The position numbers were made by a program, and so were the translations under genes. A stretch of 64,000 bases of DNA, taken from positions 31,496,001 to 31,560,000 of the forward strand of contig OZ316891.1 in the NCBI GenBank assembly GCA_973895155.1, given 5' to 3'. Positions 11,429 to 26,400 of the stretch are shown here, one piece after another. The notes under the pieces are model-generated. The model was not told the DNA's origin. It searched no databases and saw only the letters and a program-made list of their open reading frames with translations. The DNA is from Marsupella aquatica. Its lineage: Eukaryota > Marchantiophyta. Numbering within the stretch: position 1 is the first letter of the stretch; each line of letters starts with the position of its first letter.

Positions 11429-14400
11429 ATGGTGACCATGGACGTTGACGAAGCTGAAGCCACACAAGCGGATGGTCTCTCGTGCCCTTCCCAAGAATTT
11501 GACGAGCTTAGATACTCTCGGTTGATATTCACTCTTGGTAGGGCGGCAGTTCAAACCATCTTTCAAAGCAAAGTGCTAATATTGGGATGTAAAGGCGTCG
11601 GTGCAGAAATTGCGAAAAATTTGGTCCTTTCAGGCATTGGGGGCTTGGGATTGGTAGATGACGAGGTAGTCTCCACTGCTGACTTAGCAGCGCAATGTCT
11701 ACTAACCGAAGCGGATGTGGGAAGCAATCGGGCCACGGCGTCAGTTAAGAAACTTAAGGAAATGAATCCTATAGCTGAGATTGTACCTATACCGTTTCTG
11801 GCGTTGGAGAGATCTCTCGGTGCGTATCATGTATTTGTGGCAACCACTGGCACTATACCCTACCTCGTGGAGATTAATCTGCGGTGCCGGTCAGCAGGAG
11901 TTCCTCTAGTGTTGGCATTCGCGAGGGGACTATTTTCTTTGGTATTTGCTGATTTTGGTGACAAATTTTCGGTTTGGGATGAAACTGGCGTTCCAGCTGG
12001 GGCTCTTCTAGTAGAAAGTATCACTCAAGACTATCCAGCAACTGTGACTGTGGTGGAAGAGCAAAGACATGGATTGGAAGACGGGGACCAAGTGCTGTTT
12101 TCAGGGATAAATGGCATGGTGGAGCTGAACCGGCCCGCCTGCCATACAGTAACTGTCACCGGGACTACCTCATTTACCATTTTGGAGGATACAAGACGCT
12201 TTGGGCGTTACCTCTCTGGAGGTTATTTTCATAAAGTCAAGCAAGAAAAGATCGTAGAGTTCTTGTCACTTGATAGAGCTCTCCAGTTGCCAAAGTTTTG
12301 TATCAGTGACCCCGTGAAAGTTGATCGGCTGCCACACCTCCACGTAGCATTTCAAGCAGTAAGTGAGTTCGAGCGGAGGAGGAGTGGAGAAGTAGTACCA
12401 CCCACAGCAGCCCAAGGGGGCTTCATTGATGAGGGGGAGCTAGAGGAGGTCTCAAGGCTGGCAAGAGAGATCTGGGAACGGCAAGGGTCTCAGAATCGAG
12501 GAAAGGGAGATATCAGTGCGAATTTCGGGATGGAGGAGATAGCAGAGGTCTTTGGAGATGGCAAAGAAAGTGCCGAATCTGGACGGAGTGGGGTGTCAGA
12601 GAGCATCATTCAAACTGCAGGGATCAGTGAGACCGGGGATTTGATCTCAAAAATGGGCGAGCCGATGAAGGCTGATTGTTTGGATGAAAGAATTGTGAGA
12701 TTGGTTGCCCAAGGCGCTCACGTAGAACTAAGCCCCATTGCTGCAATAACTGGTGGCATTGCTGCTCAAGAAGTCATCAAGGTACGTACCCGATACATTT
12801 CACATCGCATCTAAGTCTAATGTTGAGGTTGTTCTCTTGAAAGCGTAATCTCAACTTCTTCGATCGAAGGGGTATAATGGAAAGGACCAGTAGCCTAAAT
12901 GCTCTTCTTGTGCTCATGTTGTGGTTGAGGTAATTTGAAAAAAAACACCAGGACTCTCTAAATGATCATTGTCTATTGCAAGGGGCTTTACTTGAAAGAG
13001 AGGCTCCCAGAAGGCTGGCTATTACTCTCATCCCCAGTGTTAGTTCTGTGTCTGAGGCGTGAGGTCTATTCGGCAATGCCACGGCAGGCTTTTTACAATG
13101 AGAACAAACACCTGAATCAACAATCATGTCATATATTCCTTGAGCATCTTTTGCTAGACATAAGCGAGATTCTTTTCATCAAGACACAGATGCTATTCCT
13201 TGGATCTGGTTTTAATCTTTACGTCTCTCCCAAATCCTACATTGCAAAATACCCGTTACTGAACGAGTTGGAGTTTCGTCGAAGCACCCGACCTAGTCCA
13301 CTTCCATTGAGTGCTCTACAGTCAACACAACCTAGCACCCGTTGAGTGCTCAATCTTCAACACAGCCCAACCCTTGTGTGCAACGCTGTGGTTCTCTTCA
13401 GTCCTCTATCATTACTTGCAAACGATCCAACCTTGGCAACATACTATTCTCCTAGATATTCATCCTTGACCCGTACACATAGTACTCCAGCAGGGATCAT
13501 TTGTCCCGGAAGCACCAATCTTCTAATGTACTTCCAGAAAAACAAGCCCTTAAGCTATCCACTTCGCTTAGCTCCCCATGTTTGTTTTTGCATCTGGTCA
13601 GGTCTTTCGCTGATGCCACTTGTGGACCAGATGCTCGTCATGTGCAACAAGTCATTGAGGATGAGCTCCCATCCCTGACTAAGAAGATCATATCAGTTCT
13701 CACTAGTTACATCAAAACGGAAGCGGGGTAGCTTATGGAGACTATTCAAAGCTATGAAGCTAGGCTTGCAGGTCGAGGTCCCGAGTAATGAAATTGACTT
13801 CACTGGCTTACGTAGATTGTAATCCAGTTTACAATCAACATAAGCCTTGAAAAACTAAGTTCTCAAGATTGTTCCAAAGATGAGGACTAAAAAGGACATG
13901 TGCTGCAGGCTCTTGTTGAGTCCTCTATAAGCTTAGTCATCACAAGACCAGATTTAGCCTCTGCTCTTGGTTCCGTAGCCGAGTGCATGTGGAATTCAGA
14001 TCCTTGACATTTGCTTGGTGTCAAGAAATTTTTGGAAAAATCAAGAGACTATTTCTAAGGGTTACCATCAACCGAAGAAGACAGACGACCTCAAAACACA
14101 TTCCTAATCAGAACTGCAGTTTTAGAGTCTACTACAGGTTGCTGAATTGATCAGAAACCAGCTCTGGCACCTCCTCTGCAAATTGTTCAAGGATTATCCA
14201 AATTACTGGGGACAAGAGACTAGACGATATCTCGATACTTGGGCTGCCCTACCTCATACACCTTCAAATCTACGAAATGATTCAGCACATCCTCTTGACA
14301 CTTGCTGTGCGGCCAAAAGGAACCCATCTAGATGCACATCTGATCACCATCCTGATGTGCAAACTCTCCTTGACTAATGTCGAGTCACATACTTAGTTTA

Positions 14401-17400
14401 CTGAAATTTTATTGGTGTTGGGATACAAAGCAGCTACTCCATGCTCCATTATTGGCGTCAAAATGTGCAGCAGTACAGTCCATGTTGTTTCAACTTTGAA
14501 GGATCTTCATTTGAAGAACCGGGCGAGATCATGAACTTTGTCTGTGTTTTTGCGACGGTCTACTAGACCAGAGCAAGTAAAAATGCGCGGCAGAACATTC
14601 CACTAATTTAGTCAGGCAACAGCGATAGAAATGGGTTTTTGCAGATGCAAAGGTTGTTGAACGAGAAGGATAGGTGTGAATGAGCCATTGTCCTGTTAAG
14701 AATTCTGCTTTGCCATTCCGTTAATCCCTTCCACAGCTTAGTACTGAAGTTCGTTCCCCCCGTGTCAATTTTCTGATGATAAAATTCAAATTTTCTCGTC
14801 TGTCTTGGGTTGCTAATTTTTATTTTCTTTTGGGTCAGTTTTGATGAGAAAATGGTTTTGCTTTCAGATGTACATCAGGTACACTCTGTTCCCACCCTTC
14901 CGGCTTTCAATCTTAGCGGAATACCGTTGGCCATGCGGGGCAACTTTTCCTTGTGAATCCTGCTAAATACAATTCTACTTATAGAACCCAGAAGCAATCG
15001 TGATGATTCCTCGGTTCAGCGAAAGAAAAGAAAGCAATTCGTACGAATAACATAGAAGATTTGTGTGTAGGGTACCGCCATCGGGAATTACAGCCCATAA
15101 CCCCCTCCAAGCCATGGGTTAGCAAGCGTATCCCCTGACACTCTTTTTCCACATAAAAATTTGAAATTTTGAGACTTGGCGAGGCTGGCTGGGGATAAAG
15201 AGACTTGGAATTCCCTGGCTGTCGAAGGGGTTACGAGTGGGGACCTCCTCTGAAATTACAAAGGAAAGAAGAGAGGAGGAGATTACGTGAATTATGACCA
15301 GGCTGAAGGAGTCATGCTTAAGGAGTGTAAGGTTACATCTGACAGTGTTCTTAGGAGGGGAATATCGAAGGAAGTGAGTAGGAGTGTCCGAACTTGCAAA
15401 ACACGGCCGTCTATATCTGTCCACTGAATGTAAAGTCCCAACGTGAGGACAAACCATTTTAGTTCATTGGTGCTAGACATAGTAATACCCTTCTCCATAG
15501 GAACCGCATTAAATTGTTTAGATCACTACTTTTATCTGAAATCATGTGGACTTAATGCCTACCTAAATCCTATTTCAATCTTAAGCACTTTGATTCGTTC
15601 TTGGGAGTACCGTATTAGGGAACTTAATTTGTTCACTTCCTGGGTCATTTATCTGCTATTGGCCTTATCTTGTGACCGTACTTTGATATGAATTTGGGTG
15701 CAGGCTATTTCGAGGGTCTTCATGCCCTTGAATCAATGGCTGTACTTTGATGCTCTGGATTGTCTACCAGCAATTGCTCCCTCGGCAGAAGAAAAGAAAT
15801 TATGCGGCTCCCGTTATGATCTACAGGCAGCACTATTTGGAAGAAAGTTCCAGGACTTGCTTGGTGGCCTACAGGTACATCATCCCTTACCGATATGGAC
15901 TCCCAATAGACAGATGAGCATGTTGCACATAGGATCTAGTAGCTTGGTGGTGCTAGATGTAGCAGACGTTGAATTAGAGGTGCATTGAAGTCTTTACGGA
16001 TAGCTTTTGATTTGTCAATTCGTTTCCAGAGAAATTCTTACCAACAAGTTTGTGGGACAGTGGTTGGTGGTTGGTGCAGGAGGTCTTGGATCAGAAGTGC
16101 TTAAGAATTTAGTTATGATGGGTGTCGGTTGTAATCTGAATGGAAACATAACTGTTACGGATATGGATAATGTGTCACGACCCAACCTGGTTGATCAACT
16201 TCTTTACCAGTTGGACGATGTGGGTCGACCAAAGACTCCAGCAGCAGCCAGGGCCTTAAGGAATATCAATCCCGCTGCGAACATTCACGCTCTGCAGGAG
16301 ATATTTGACACCGACACCGAAAATATATTTGACTCCTCATTTTTTAAGTCGATCTCAGGTATTTAAGAAAAACTCAATGAACAGAGCGGATTATTGGCAG
16401 TCCAGTTCTGTAATAGCTACATAATCTGCTGCCATGGTGCTGTTAGGTCCCTATGGACCTTGATTCATCCATCATTATCTATGATAAGGAACTGGTTCTG
16501 ATATGTAGGTCACTTTCCCAGATTATATATGTTGCTTTAGGAGACATTTTCATTTGTTTTATGTTTGGGGTTAGGCTAGAAACCTCAATTTGCATTTTTC
16601 TCGGACTCTCCTTTTAGTGCAGTTGATCTGATCCCCAACATTCATCCTATTGGGAAGGACTCAGTTCTAATGAACTTAAATTTTGCTGGTGATAGATTGT
16701 CTAATCACTCTAGGTCCTGATCTACGTTATCTAATCCTGTCTTTATGGACCTGGTTTCAAGTCACGCAACGAGTAGCCCTAGAGCCTCCGCCAAGGGAAG
16801 AGAATTGTAATCACAGAATTCTTCATGTTATCAGGATGATCCCAGCCCGTTCCTCGAGAAAATTTGCGAGGGATATCCTGAAACCTCTTACCCTCATGTA
16901 GTAGGAATAACTTCTTAGGACCTCCCAAATCAGTGATACAGCGTTGGTTGGTGACAGTTTTCATGTGCACATATAAATAGGTTTCACATAATGCAACATT
17001 GTATGCCAACATTTCACTATAGTACTGCATGACATGTGCTGTTTAAATGGAGTGGTGATAGATGCTATGAACTTAAAGTTTGTTGCAGTGCAGTATTATT
17101 CTCGGCTCATGACATCGCAAGGATGCTCTCGTAGTGCTTGATTTAGTACATTTTTTTGGTAGTGAGAAGCACTTCAGGAGATTATATTATGCTATGCAGG
17201 TGTCTTTTCGACTGTGGATACTGCCCAATCGAGACTCTATATTGACAGCCGATGTGTAGTGCATGCCAAACCTATGATTGACGGTGGAAAGCATGGAACC
17301 AAAGGAAGTGTACAGGTGAGAATCTCATGCAAATGAAAGTGACCCCTGCACATGATCTGTAGAGCGGATTTTCAGAATCTCGGATGTAAAGTTTTTCATG

Positions 17401-20400
17401 TAAAGTTTTTCATTGCAAATTTTGCATCAACTGAAATTGAATAGAGCTGGACGTCAGTGCATTGCCTTTTAGAGGCCTAGAAATACTGGATACTCGAACG
17501 AGGAATACTTTTCGAATTGGGAATTTCTGACATCCAAATGAATTCAAGCATTATTTATTAGTTGTGAGATCGAAAACAGATAACAGGTCCTGTGTAATCA
17601 TGACTGTGTCACTTGCTGAGCTAGATTTTGAGATTTTGTCTATCGTGATTTTGTATATAAAATTAGTAATTTCTACGAAAAAGGTGAGTCTTCCAAGGCA
17701 GTGGCTACTACTCCCATCCCCTGTATTAATTACATCCGTCCGCTTTGCTGGTTGTATGGTCAGTCAGAAGATTGTGATAGATGCTTTACACTCACCTGAG
17801 AAACTCGGCAGGCACGTTCGACCCCTTTCAATGAATACAAATTTCCGAAACTAGAACTTAGAGATAGAGAGGAATTGGGACTGTGGGGACTAAATTCTTC
17901 GACTGTCTTATGAGTTGTGTTTGCAGGTGTTTGTGCCTTTCCAGTCAGAAATGTATGCATCCAGTCGGGATCCACCTGAGCACAAAGATATACCAATATG
18001 CACCCTCAAGAACTTTCCATATGCAATGGAGCATACTCTACAGTGGGCAGTGGAAACATTTGAGACCCTTTTCAAGAAACGGCCCTTGGACGTTAATGCA
18101 TACCTATCGAATAGAGACTTTCAAGATTCCATTCGGAAATCACCTCCATCTTCTCGACTTCCCATACTTGAATCATTGCGTGATGCTCTTCTTCGGCACA
18201 GACCTTTAAGGTTTATTCTATTCCACTCAATACGGATTTCTGATTAACGCGTTTTAGAAAAAACTAAAATGGTTATAAGATTCCGTGCATGATGTTTAAC
18301 GTCGATTTGTGGCAGCTTTGAAGCTTGCGTTGAGTGGGCCCGTTTCCAGTTTGAAGATTTGTTTATCAATTCCATCAAGCAGGTACTTCGTTCGTATCAA
18401 CCAGGCAGTTTACCTAGTAATGTCCGTCGTTTTTGTGTGCTATTCATCCCAAAACGGAAATCAAGGAATATGCTGAATGAAGTGGATGATGTAACAAATT
18501 TCCAGTACTAGAAAGCGATTATAGGAGCACTGGTTGGCTTAGGGAGTAATGCACGAGCTGCTCTGGTATTTCGATCGGGCCATATGAAAGTATAGGATCT
18601 GGCTTAGCATGCATTCATCCTGTATCTGCATGAAAACGATTGGATCGACTGCATGTGCACATGGGGATATCAGAAGTGAAAGATTCATCTTTGTTGGTCA
18701 TCCCAGCCGATTTGTAGTTGGTTTCTCAAGGACTGGTGAATACTATCACTGGGGTGCCCAGATAGATTATATGGACTGTTTGTTTGTGTAATTTCCGAGC
18801 CAAAGGCGTTCTGTGCATAATGATATATGTAGTCGTTCTATTTCTGAAACTGGCACTGAAGATATGGTTGAGCTGGTCGCTCTTTTGAATTTACAAAGCT
18901 GCACTTGTGAACAAGAGAAACAGCACTCTCCACGCTGAAGTTATTCCAGTTGCTCTGATAAAGCGTCCATCAATGGTTGATTTTGTGTATAAGCGGTTTG
19001 GAATGGCTGTGCCATTTCTGAGGACTTAGTTTAAGGGTTTTTCTTGACACTGCCTATGGCAGCTTTGTTTTAACTTTCCACCAGGCATGACCACAACTGC
19101 TGGGGCTCCATTCTGGAGTGGTACCAAGAGAGCTCCTTCACCTCTTTCCTTTGATCCGTTGAATTCATTACACCTAGATTTCATAGTTGCTGCTGCAAAT
19201 CTTCAAGCGACAGTCTATGGTCTCAAGGGTTGCCAAGATCGCCTCCTCTTCCTTGATATTCTTCAAAAAGTTGTGGTTCCTCCCTTCAAGCCCAAAGTAA
19301 GACCCACTTACTCTTTTGAGTGCGACTTCTTGGAATATATCTGTTTTCCAAAGCTTTTGCATTATGGACCTTATATGCAAATGGACTAAATTCTATTATT
19401 AGAAACCGTTGTTCATGTAAATTTCCATAGGACAAATATTTTTGTGGGCTTACACAATTAGACGAGTGCTAACATCATTGACAACCGAGGAGGTTTTCCG
19501 AAGGAATACATAATATGGTACTCCTTGTGCAGAAAGTTAATACTGAATATGGAGATCTTGCAGGAAGGGGTGAGAATTGCGACTTCTGACAATGAATTGC
19601 GAAGTATGGGAAATGAAAGGCCAACACATGTGGCTGGGGAGGACGGTGCTGCTGTAGATGCTTGTGAGGTTATCCTTCAGGAGCTTCCTACTCCTAGCAC
19701 ACTAGCGGTGAATGACTCAAACCTTTTTTACCCGTGGATCAGTGCATATCACGGTCACTCTTATATCTGTCCCACTGATTTGCATCTGAAGAGAACTTGC
19801 TGAATTTGAAAATCTTCGGAATGTCTCAAACACTATAAACTCATCGGCAATCCTTCGAAGCTGTAGATCTGCGGGACTCTGTTGATTTATCGTTATTCAC
19901 ATTTTTTGAGTTTCTTGGACTTTCTAGAAGATCTAGTTAGGTTTTTGGTAAAGCTAGTCCTTGAAACAAGCTGCGATTGTGTTTGTCTTGCAATTTTCCA
20001 AATAAGGTTGTCGTCAATGTGGTTCTAAACATGTGTTGTGATCATACTTACGAACATGTTGTTGGCTCTGACTGGTGCTTATCCCATGCAGGGTTATCGC
20101 CTGACCCCCATCGAGTTTCAAAAAGATGATGAAAGCAACTATCATGTGGAGTTTGTTGCTTCTGCAGCAAGTCTACGGGCTTGTAACTATGGTATCCCAC
20201 AAAGTGACAAGCTACAGGTTGTTCCCAGACTACCCTGATGTTTTTCTAGCTTTTACGTTTTCCTGTGGTTTTCTCCATAATAGAAGAACGAGTTTGAAAT
20301 GCTTAATGCACCTGTGAAGTCAGGGTCGACGCATGCACATGATCTTCGATGTGAACCTTTCGCTGTTTCTACTAATTGTTTCCGACTTAGCCTATGTTGT

Positions 20401-23400
20401 AGTCCTTGACATTCAAATGGGTCTGAGTCTGGTATGAGCAATGAAGTGAACGAAATTTTAATTAAACGGGTAGCCCAGGCCGTTCCATCCACCTTAGGTT
20501 AAGTCCATGGATTGACAGGCAGCAGAGGACATTGTGGGGAAGAGATAGCAAGTCCAGAGCTCATTCAATACAATACATTTTTCCAGGTCTTTGCGTATTT
20601 GTTTTCACTGTTGTAATGAATCCAAAAAAGATCGAGATTTCATCACTTGAACCATATAAGTATTTCTTCAGAACTCGCCTGTAAACTGCTCTGGCACCTC
20701 CACTGCAATCTGTTCCTGTCGGTCTGCATCATATATCTTACGGTCAAGCTTCCAATGCAGCACGTCTCCTCGAAGCTCGTCACGCAGCCGATATCATCCT
20801 TCTTTTATAATTGAACGGAATCGATTCTGATCTAAATTTAAGAGTCAGCCCAGCATCTGAGCTGGTAATCCATGGAGATAATCCTGCTTCCAGAATGGTG
20901 GGGAAGTGGGTGAGGTTTGTCGCATTATGGGATGTAAGTTTATTATCCAGATCGTCGGCTTTGTCAATTGCTGTGGTAATTTCACCGAGGAAGGTTTCCC
21001 TACCTTTTTCGCCAGTCTCGGCCAAAAGACCACCAGTTGACGCTAAGAATACCTACATAATATTCTTTCCAGTCCTACCTTGCCAGCCTGCACGAGTTTT
21101 GGTCCAGTCTGGAGATAATATCTTAAGGTATCTTCGTGTGTCGGAGCTCATGCCTCCATTTCAGGTGACCACCTGTCTTCAGGCCGCTAGACTAAACACA
21201 GAAAGCTCTGCCGCAGTAGCTGTGTTGAACGAAGTAGAAAGTACGATTTTAGGGCGATGAGTCGTATGGTTTCAAAACTGCCTCTTCGTTAGTATTTTAA
21301 TACCAAACAGCTCCCCATAGTTCATAGTTGGCCTCTCAATGCGCCACAAAACAGCCGGTGCCTCAAGACTTAAGAATCAGTGCTCTTGGGCTCTGTTTGG
21401 TTGTGAGGTTTCGTGCTAAGGACATTATTTTCCTCTTGAGTGTTGTCCCCGTTTTGCTGGTCTTGGGCTTTTCTGCGCCTGGCCCCCTGTCCCTTGTTCT
21501 GGGTTTTTTTGCCATAGTCGGCATGCGGGTATCCCCCATCCGTGGGGTTCATGCGGAATAAAGTTGGGGAAATTTAAACAAATAATGGACTGGAAAGTGT
21601 AGAGTGAAACGTTTTTATTAAGCTAATACGTCAGTATGTTCAATAGTTTCTTTCCATATGCAATTTAGCTAATATAATGGGATCAGTGCAATCGGTTTAT
21701 TAGAACTAGAATGTACAATTACACGAAAAGTCGTTATGGTAAGCTATGTGCGCCGAGTAGTTTGGATTGTCTCGTAGAGAGAGATCACAGAAAGGGATTG
21801 ATCCGAGACATAAGGACAGAACCCGTTCTGTGCCGTAGCTAATATGTCATTATTCTATCCGTCGGTCTGTTTCCAACGTGTAATCATCAGAACCTAAGTT
21901 GCCAATTCAGAGATTTAGGATGGTTTAATCAGAGGTGCCTACTTGCTGAATGACAATTCACCACTCGATAAACGCCTTACTTAAGTCGTCCAATTTCCTG
22001 TTATCTATCACTTTCCTTCTCGACGTTTGTTACAAGCACTCACAGCAAGCACTTTTATTAGAGATATTGTTCAGGATTGATCCTTGCTGTTAACTCTGAT
22101 CTCAGCACACAAACATCGATCTTCACAAATAAGTCATTAGGTCTGGGGATCAACTTGTCATTAGGCGAATTGATATTGAATTGTGATTGCAATTGAGCAA
22201 TTGTGAACTTGTGAAAGTTTGCGAGAATTTGGACAATTTGATTCAAAATCAATTTTGCAAACCGATTTCAGATTGAATCTTATTGCATGATCATCCTTCA
22301 ATTTCTTAGATTCCTCATCCATCCTTTGATTTCTATGCCTGCTTTTGTCAATCGTGCCTAGTCTAGGTTGCAGTTTTTCTAAACTTCGTGGCAATTACTG
22401 CCATATCTGGAAACAATGAAACATGTTATTATCAATGGTTCACAGTCTCTACAAGATACTAGATGGAAGAGAACCTAGATCCTCCTCCACTACCCCGAAC
22501 TACTGCTACTCTAGGAGAGGCTGAGGCTTCTGCTGGGATCAATGTTTTAATTACAGGAGGCAACACTACACATTGCCTGCTACAGGTCTCGTAGCGTTGC
22601 TGTCTAGGGCCAGGGAATCTCATGGCATGAATTCAATAACCTGTCTAACTACATTGCACCTCACGTTTTTCGCTTTCAATCTGCCCATCTGTGTTCGACA
22701 TGTTGGTTTACATGTTTGAGGCAAAAGATGAAGTGATCCAGATTCACGGTAAGGATAGCCTGCTTACTCTCAAAAGGGGAAAATATCCCTAATTTCTCCT
22801 TTTTGGCTCCTAACTGAATGACTTGCTGCCGCTGGAGGGGGAAATCAGCGATCAATAGGCCAAACTGACTATCTTGAGAAGTCTCAAAACGTTTATTGCC
22901 TCCATTGGTTCAGAAACATCTTCTGGTCGTTGCCTATAAATTCCACTTGTTCTTAACAAAAAAACACTCATGAAATCTGAAGGCCTTGACGAGTGCCCTT
23001 GCTGTGCGCTGACAGTCTCCTAAGAATAAACAGAATTTGAACAACTTTTCATGTGGCTTCTGCCACAAAAATGTCAATTCTGGAAGTCTCTACTTCTACA
23101 GAAGCATTCACCCTCTTCTAGTAACGTGCTCTGATCCACGGTAAATATTGCAATGACACAGGCCGTCACTGTTGACAATATAGAAGCGTGTAGCACTGAA
23201 GAAAGAGGCACTTCATCAAGCTAACCCGTCAATCAGCAAGGCCTCATCAGCTAGGCACAGATCCTCGACTGCATGTAGACGCTGCTGCTTCCCAGCAATT
23301 GACTCCCCCGAGGGCATGCTTTCCTCCCTATGGAACATATCCACAACCACGACAATTCACTCTGACTGATGGCTCTTCTTGCAATATTTCAGTCAAGCTA

Positions 23401-26400
23401 GCTCCTTGAGAGGCAGCACTTACGAAATGTCATCCGTGTCCCATGTTCCGGTAAACTCCTAAGCTTCGCCATGCAGCTCAGTATTAATCAGGGTTCCCTA
23501 TCTCTTGACAAGAATGTGATCCACATTTATGATGACAACCAGTCCCTTAGAGACAGATATCCCAGAGTCCATAGCTTCTGGGAGAGTCTGTTTACTCGAT
23601 AGCATGCCCCTTTGTCAACATTGTGGCCAAAGTAAAGGTCTCAGGTAGACATAGTTGGCAAACAGATGGCAACCGGACTGAAAGGTATGACATCCAAACA
23701 TGGTCTGGCCTGCGTTTTTGCGCCGCAAACAAATTCTACAAGGTGGAGGAACCTGTTCCGTACTCCTTGCATTGGTGCACTCTGACATATGCTGACCACT
23801 TTCTACACCAGCTCGTAGTCGCTTTTGCTAAGTTTCCACATTCATTTACGATTTTACCCCGTATATTTACATTTACCTTCTCCCCAACAATCACTAAGCT
23901 CTCTGAAGATTCAGAAAATCTGTACTTGTGCCGAAACATAGACTGGCCATAAACTTCGTGTCTTGCGCCCAGATAAATGATTATTACTCCAAATCTTCAG
24001 ATTTTCAGCTTCTCTACAGTAAGGGCATCCTCAACCAGTGTTCTACCCCTGCCACCCCTCGTCATAATATTGTACTTGGGAAAAATAACCGCACTCTAGG
24101 CGTAAGTTATAAGCTCTCTGAAAAGACCGATTGTGGAGAAGCTTTACCGCTCATTATCTGCAAAACCGCACACCGAATAAGTCTCTTCCTAATTTTGTGA
24201 GTCCACACCTATGCTGCCAAATTTTGGCTGTATTGTTATACTAATGTACAACCAGCCAACTGCCAGAAACTTGACCAATCCACAAGTACATTCCGTTAGT
24301 CTACGAAGACTAATCAAAATCCTGTACATTGCAGCGGATTTCTGACCGACGGATTCCCAGGTCTGGTCTTCAAACCCCCACCTCTGCTTGGAGACGGGTG
24401 CCGAGAATTCAGAGTAGTGTCAGCTTAGATGACATAAGGTGGGTGGATAGTGAGTTTAAACTTGTGTTAGGTAGGAAGCGTAAAGTGCACCTTGCTATGG
24501 CAGTCACTTTCTTGCCCTTACTACTGAAGCCCCACGTATTCAATTTTCTGAAGATGCATGTGGCAGGAACATATTATGTAGACTGTTCCAAAATGTTGTA
24601 GGAATGCCCCCTGGTTTCGCAAGGTTCCGCTACTGTAAATCAATCAGTATAGAAATGAGGCGAGCTGTTCTGTTACATGCTGCTAGACTGACATTTGAAG
24701 TACGATGCAGCGGTTTTGTACATACGTGCCAAGCCAAATTGGTAGCTTTGCGATTATGGGTCTCTAAGAATATTGTTGATGCTTATTTCAAAGGCAGTTT
24801 TAATCAATCCTGAACATAGCAGTTTGATGTTCAGGCATCAATTTCAGCACAGTAGGTAAGAGTAGGTACAGTGTAATTCTCTTTATGCTGTGAGATATTA
24901 GAGAAAATATAATCAATGTGAAGTAGGATCCTGTAGTTTACGGAGATCAACCTTTTATCCACATGCTCTGTGTGCATGATCTACGACCTCAGACTTTACC
25001 CTTCCACATAAACTTAATTAGATTTCCATTATTACCAATTTCTCCTTAGTATGTTCTTGATAATAATAAAAATAGCCATAATCACTTCAAGATGAAAGTA
25101 GGTGTGCTAGGGCCTTGGAGGTTTTAGTGATAGAACAGCCAGTGAGTAAGCCACCTCCTCGTAACTTGGTCGGGTTGCTCACCAATCAAAGTATTACTAT
25201 TACGATCTGTTTCTAATGTGATGGTACTGTTCCACAAGTTCCCCACTCTCCATTTGCATACGACCACCTTCCTGGTTTAAAGAAAAGTCTTGTCCTCCTG
25301 GACAGCTCGCACCAGACCAGACATCTGTCTGCCGATGTCTGCCTCATCAGTTGAAGCCTTCCCTCTGTGTCAATCAGAATTCTTGTTCTTTCCAGTCAAC
25401 CTTTGAAATTAGTCTCCGGTGATATTTGTAGAGCGGACAGGGGCTACATTTCAAAAGTATTCCTTTTCAAATTTGTAAGAATATCTGATTCGGAGACTGT
25501 ATATTTGTTACCTGGTTGGCAGACTTAAGACCTTATGTATGAGAGAAGGTTGAATCTGATTGTTTCCTTGGTTATTGACAGGCCCGACTAATCGGCGGAA
25601 AAGTGATTCCTGCAATTATCACGTCAACAGCAATCGTGGGAGGTCTCATGTGTTTAGAAATGTACAAAGTGCTACAATGCAAACCTTTGACTGACTACAA
25701 ACACGCTTACTTCAACCTTGCTGTGCCATTTTTCACTTTTGCACAGCCCGTCAAAGCTGTAGAACACACGGTACAATGTCTAATCTCTCACCGAAAATTG
25801 TGACTGACGTTGTTGACCTGCACGGCACTGCGATTGTAAGTAATTTAGAGATAATTTCAGAAGTGAATTTGGAGGCTGGCAAATCAATAATGTTGGTTGA
25901 TCCAATGTCAGTCGGTGCACAGGATTGGTGTTCGAGTAGCCTTGGGAGATTGTTTCGCCATAATTTCACGTTGTTACAGTTGATGTTCATTATGGGATCC
26001 CTTTGGCACAACTCCCTTCACTGGGTTGCACAAAGCTGGTCTATTTCTTGTTTTTCAGTATCCCTTTTTTATTTTGATGGATTGTTCTGGACACGCTAAC
26101 ATAGGTTGCGAGGCGACAAGGAGCTCCATTGTCATGGACTTTATGGGATAGATTTGAATTGGATTGTGTCGGTATGTCTCTAGAGGCGTTTTTGGCAGAG
26201 TTTAAACGTCAGCAAGGACTTGAGGTAAACACCAATGACCATCCTCGTATGTGAGTTCTAGTTTCTCTTGAGGCACTTGGTACTTTAAAAGATTGAGAGT
26301 ACTTTCAGTTTCTCCTTCCACTGAGTGGGTCCCACCCCGTGTTCACTGCATCTAGTTTTTCAGAATGATTTTCCCGGGCCAAAGCATACTGGCACCAACA

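Noticed and set aside
16030-16048. E1 exon 3 starting at the acceptor GTTTCCAG (16,029)
   Set aside because: Puts the following adenylation domain out of frame with exon 2; the acceptor at 16,048 keeps phase and E1-like spacing.
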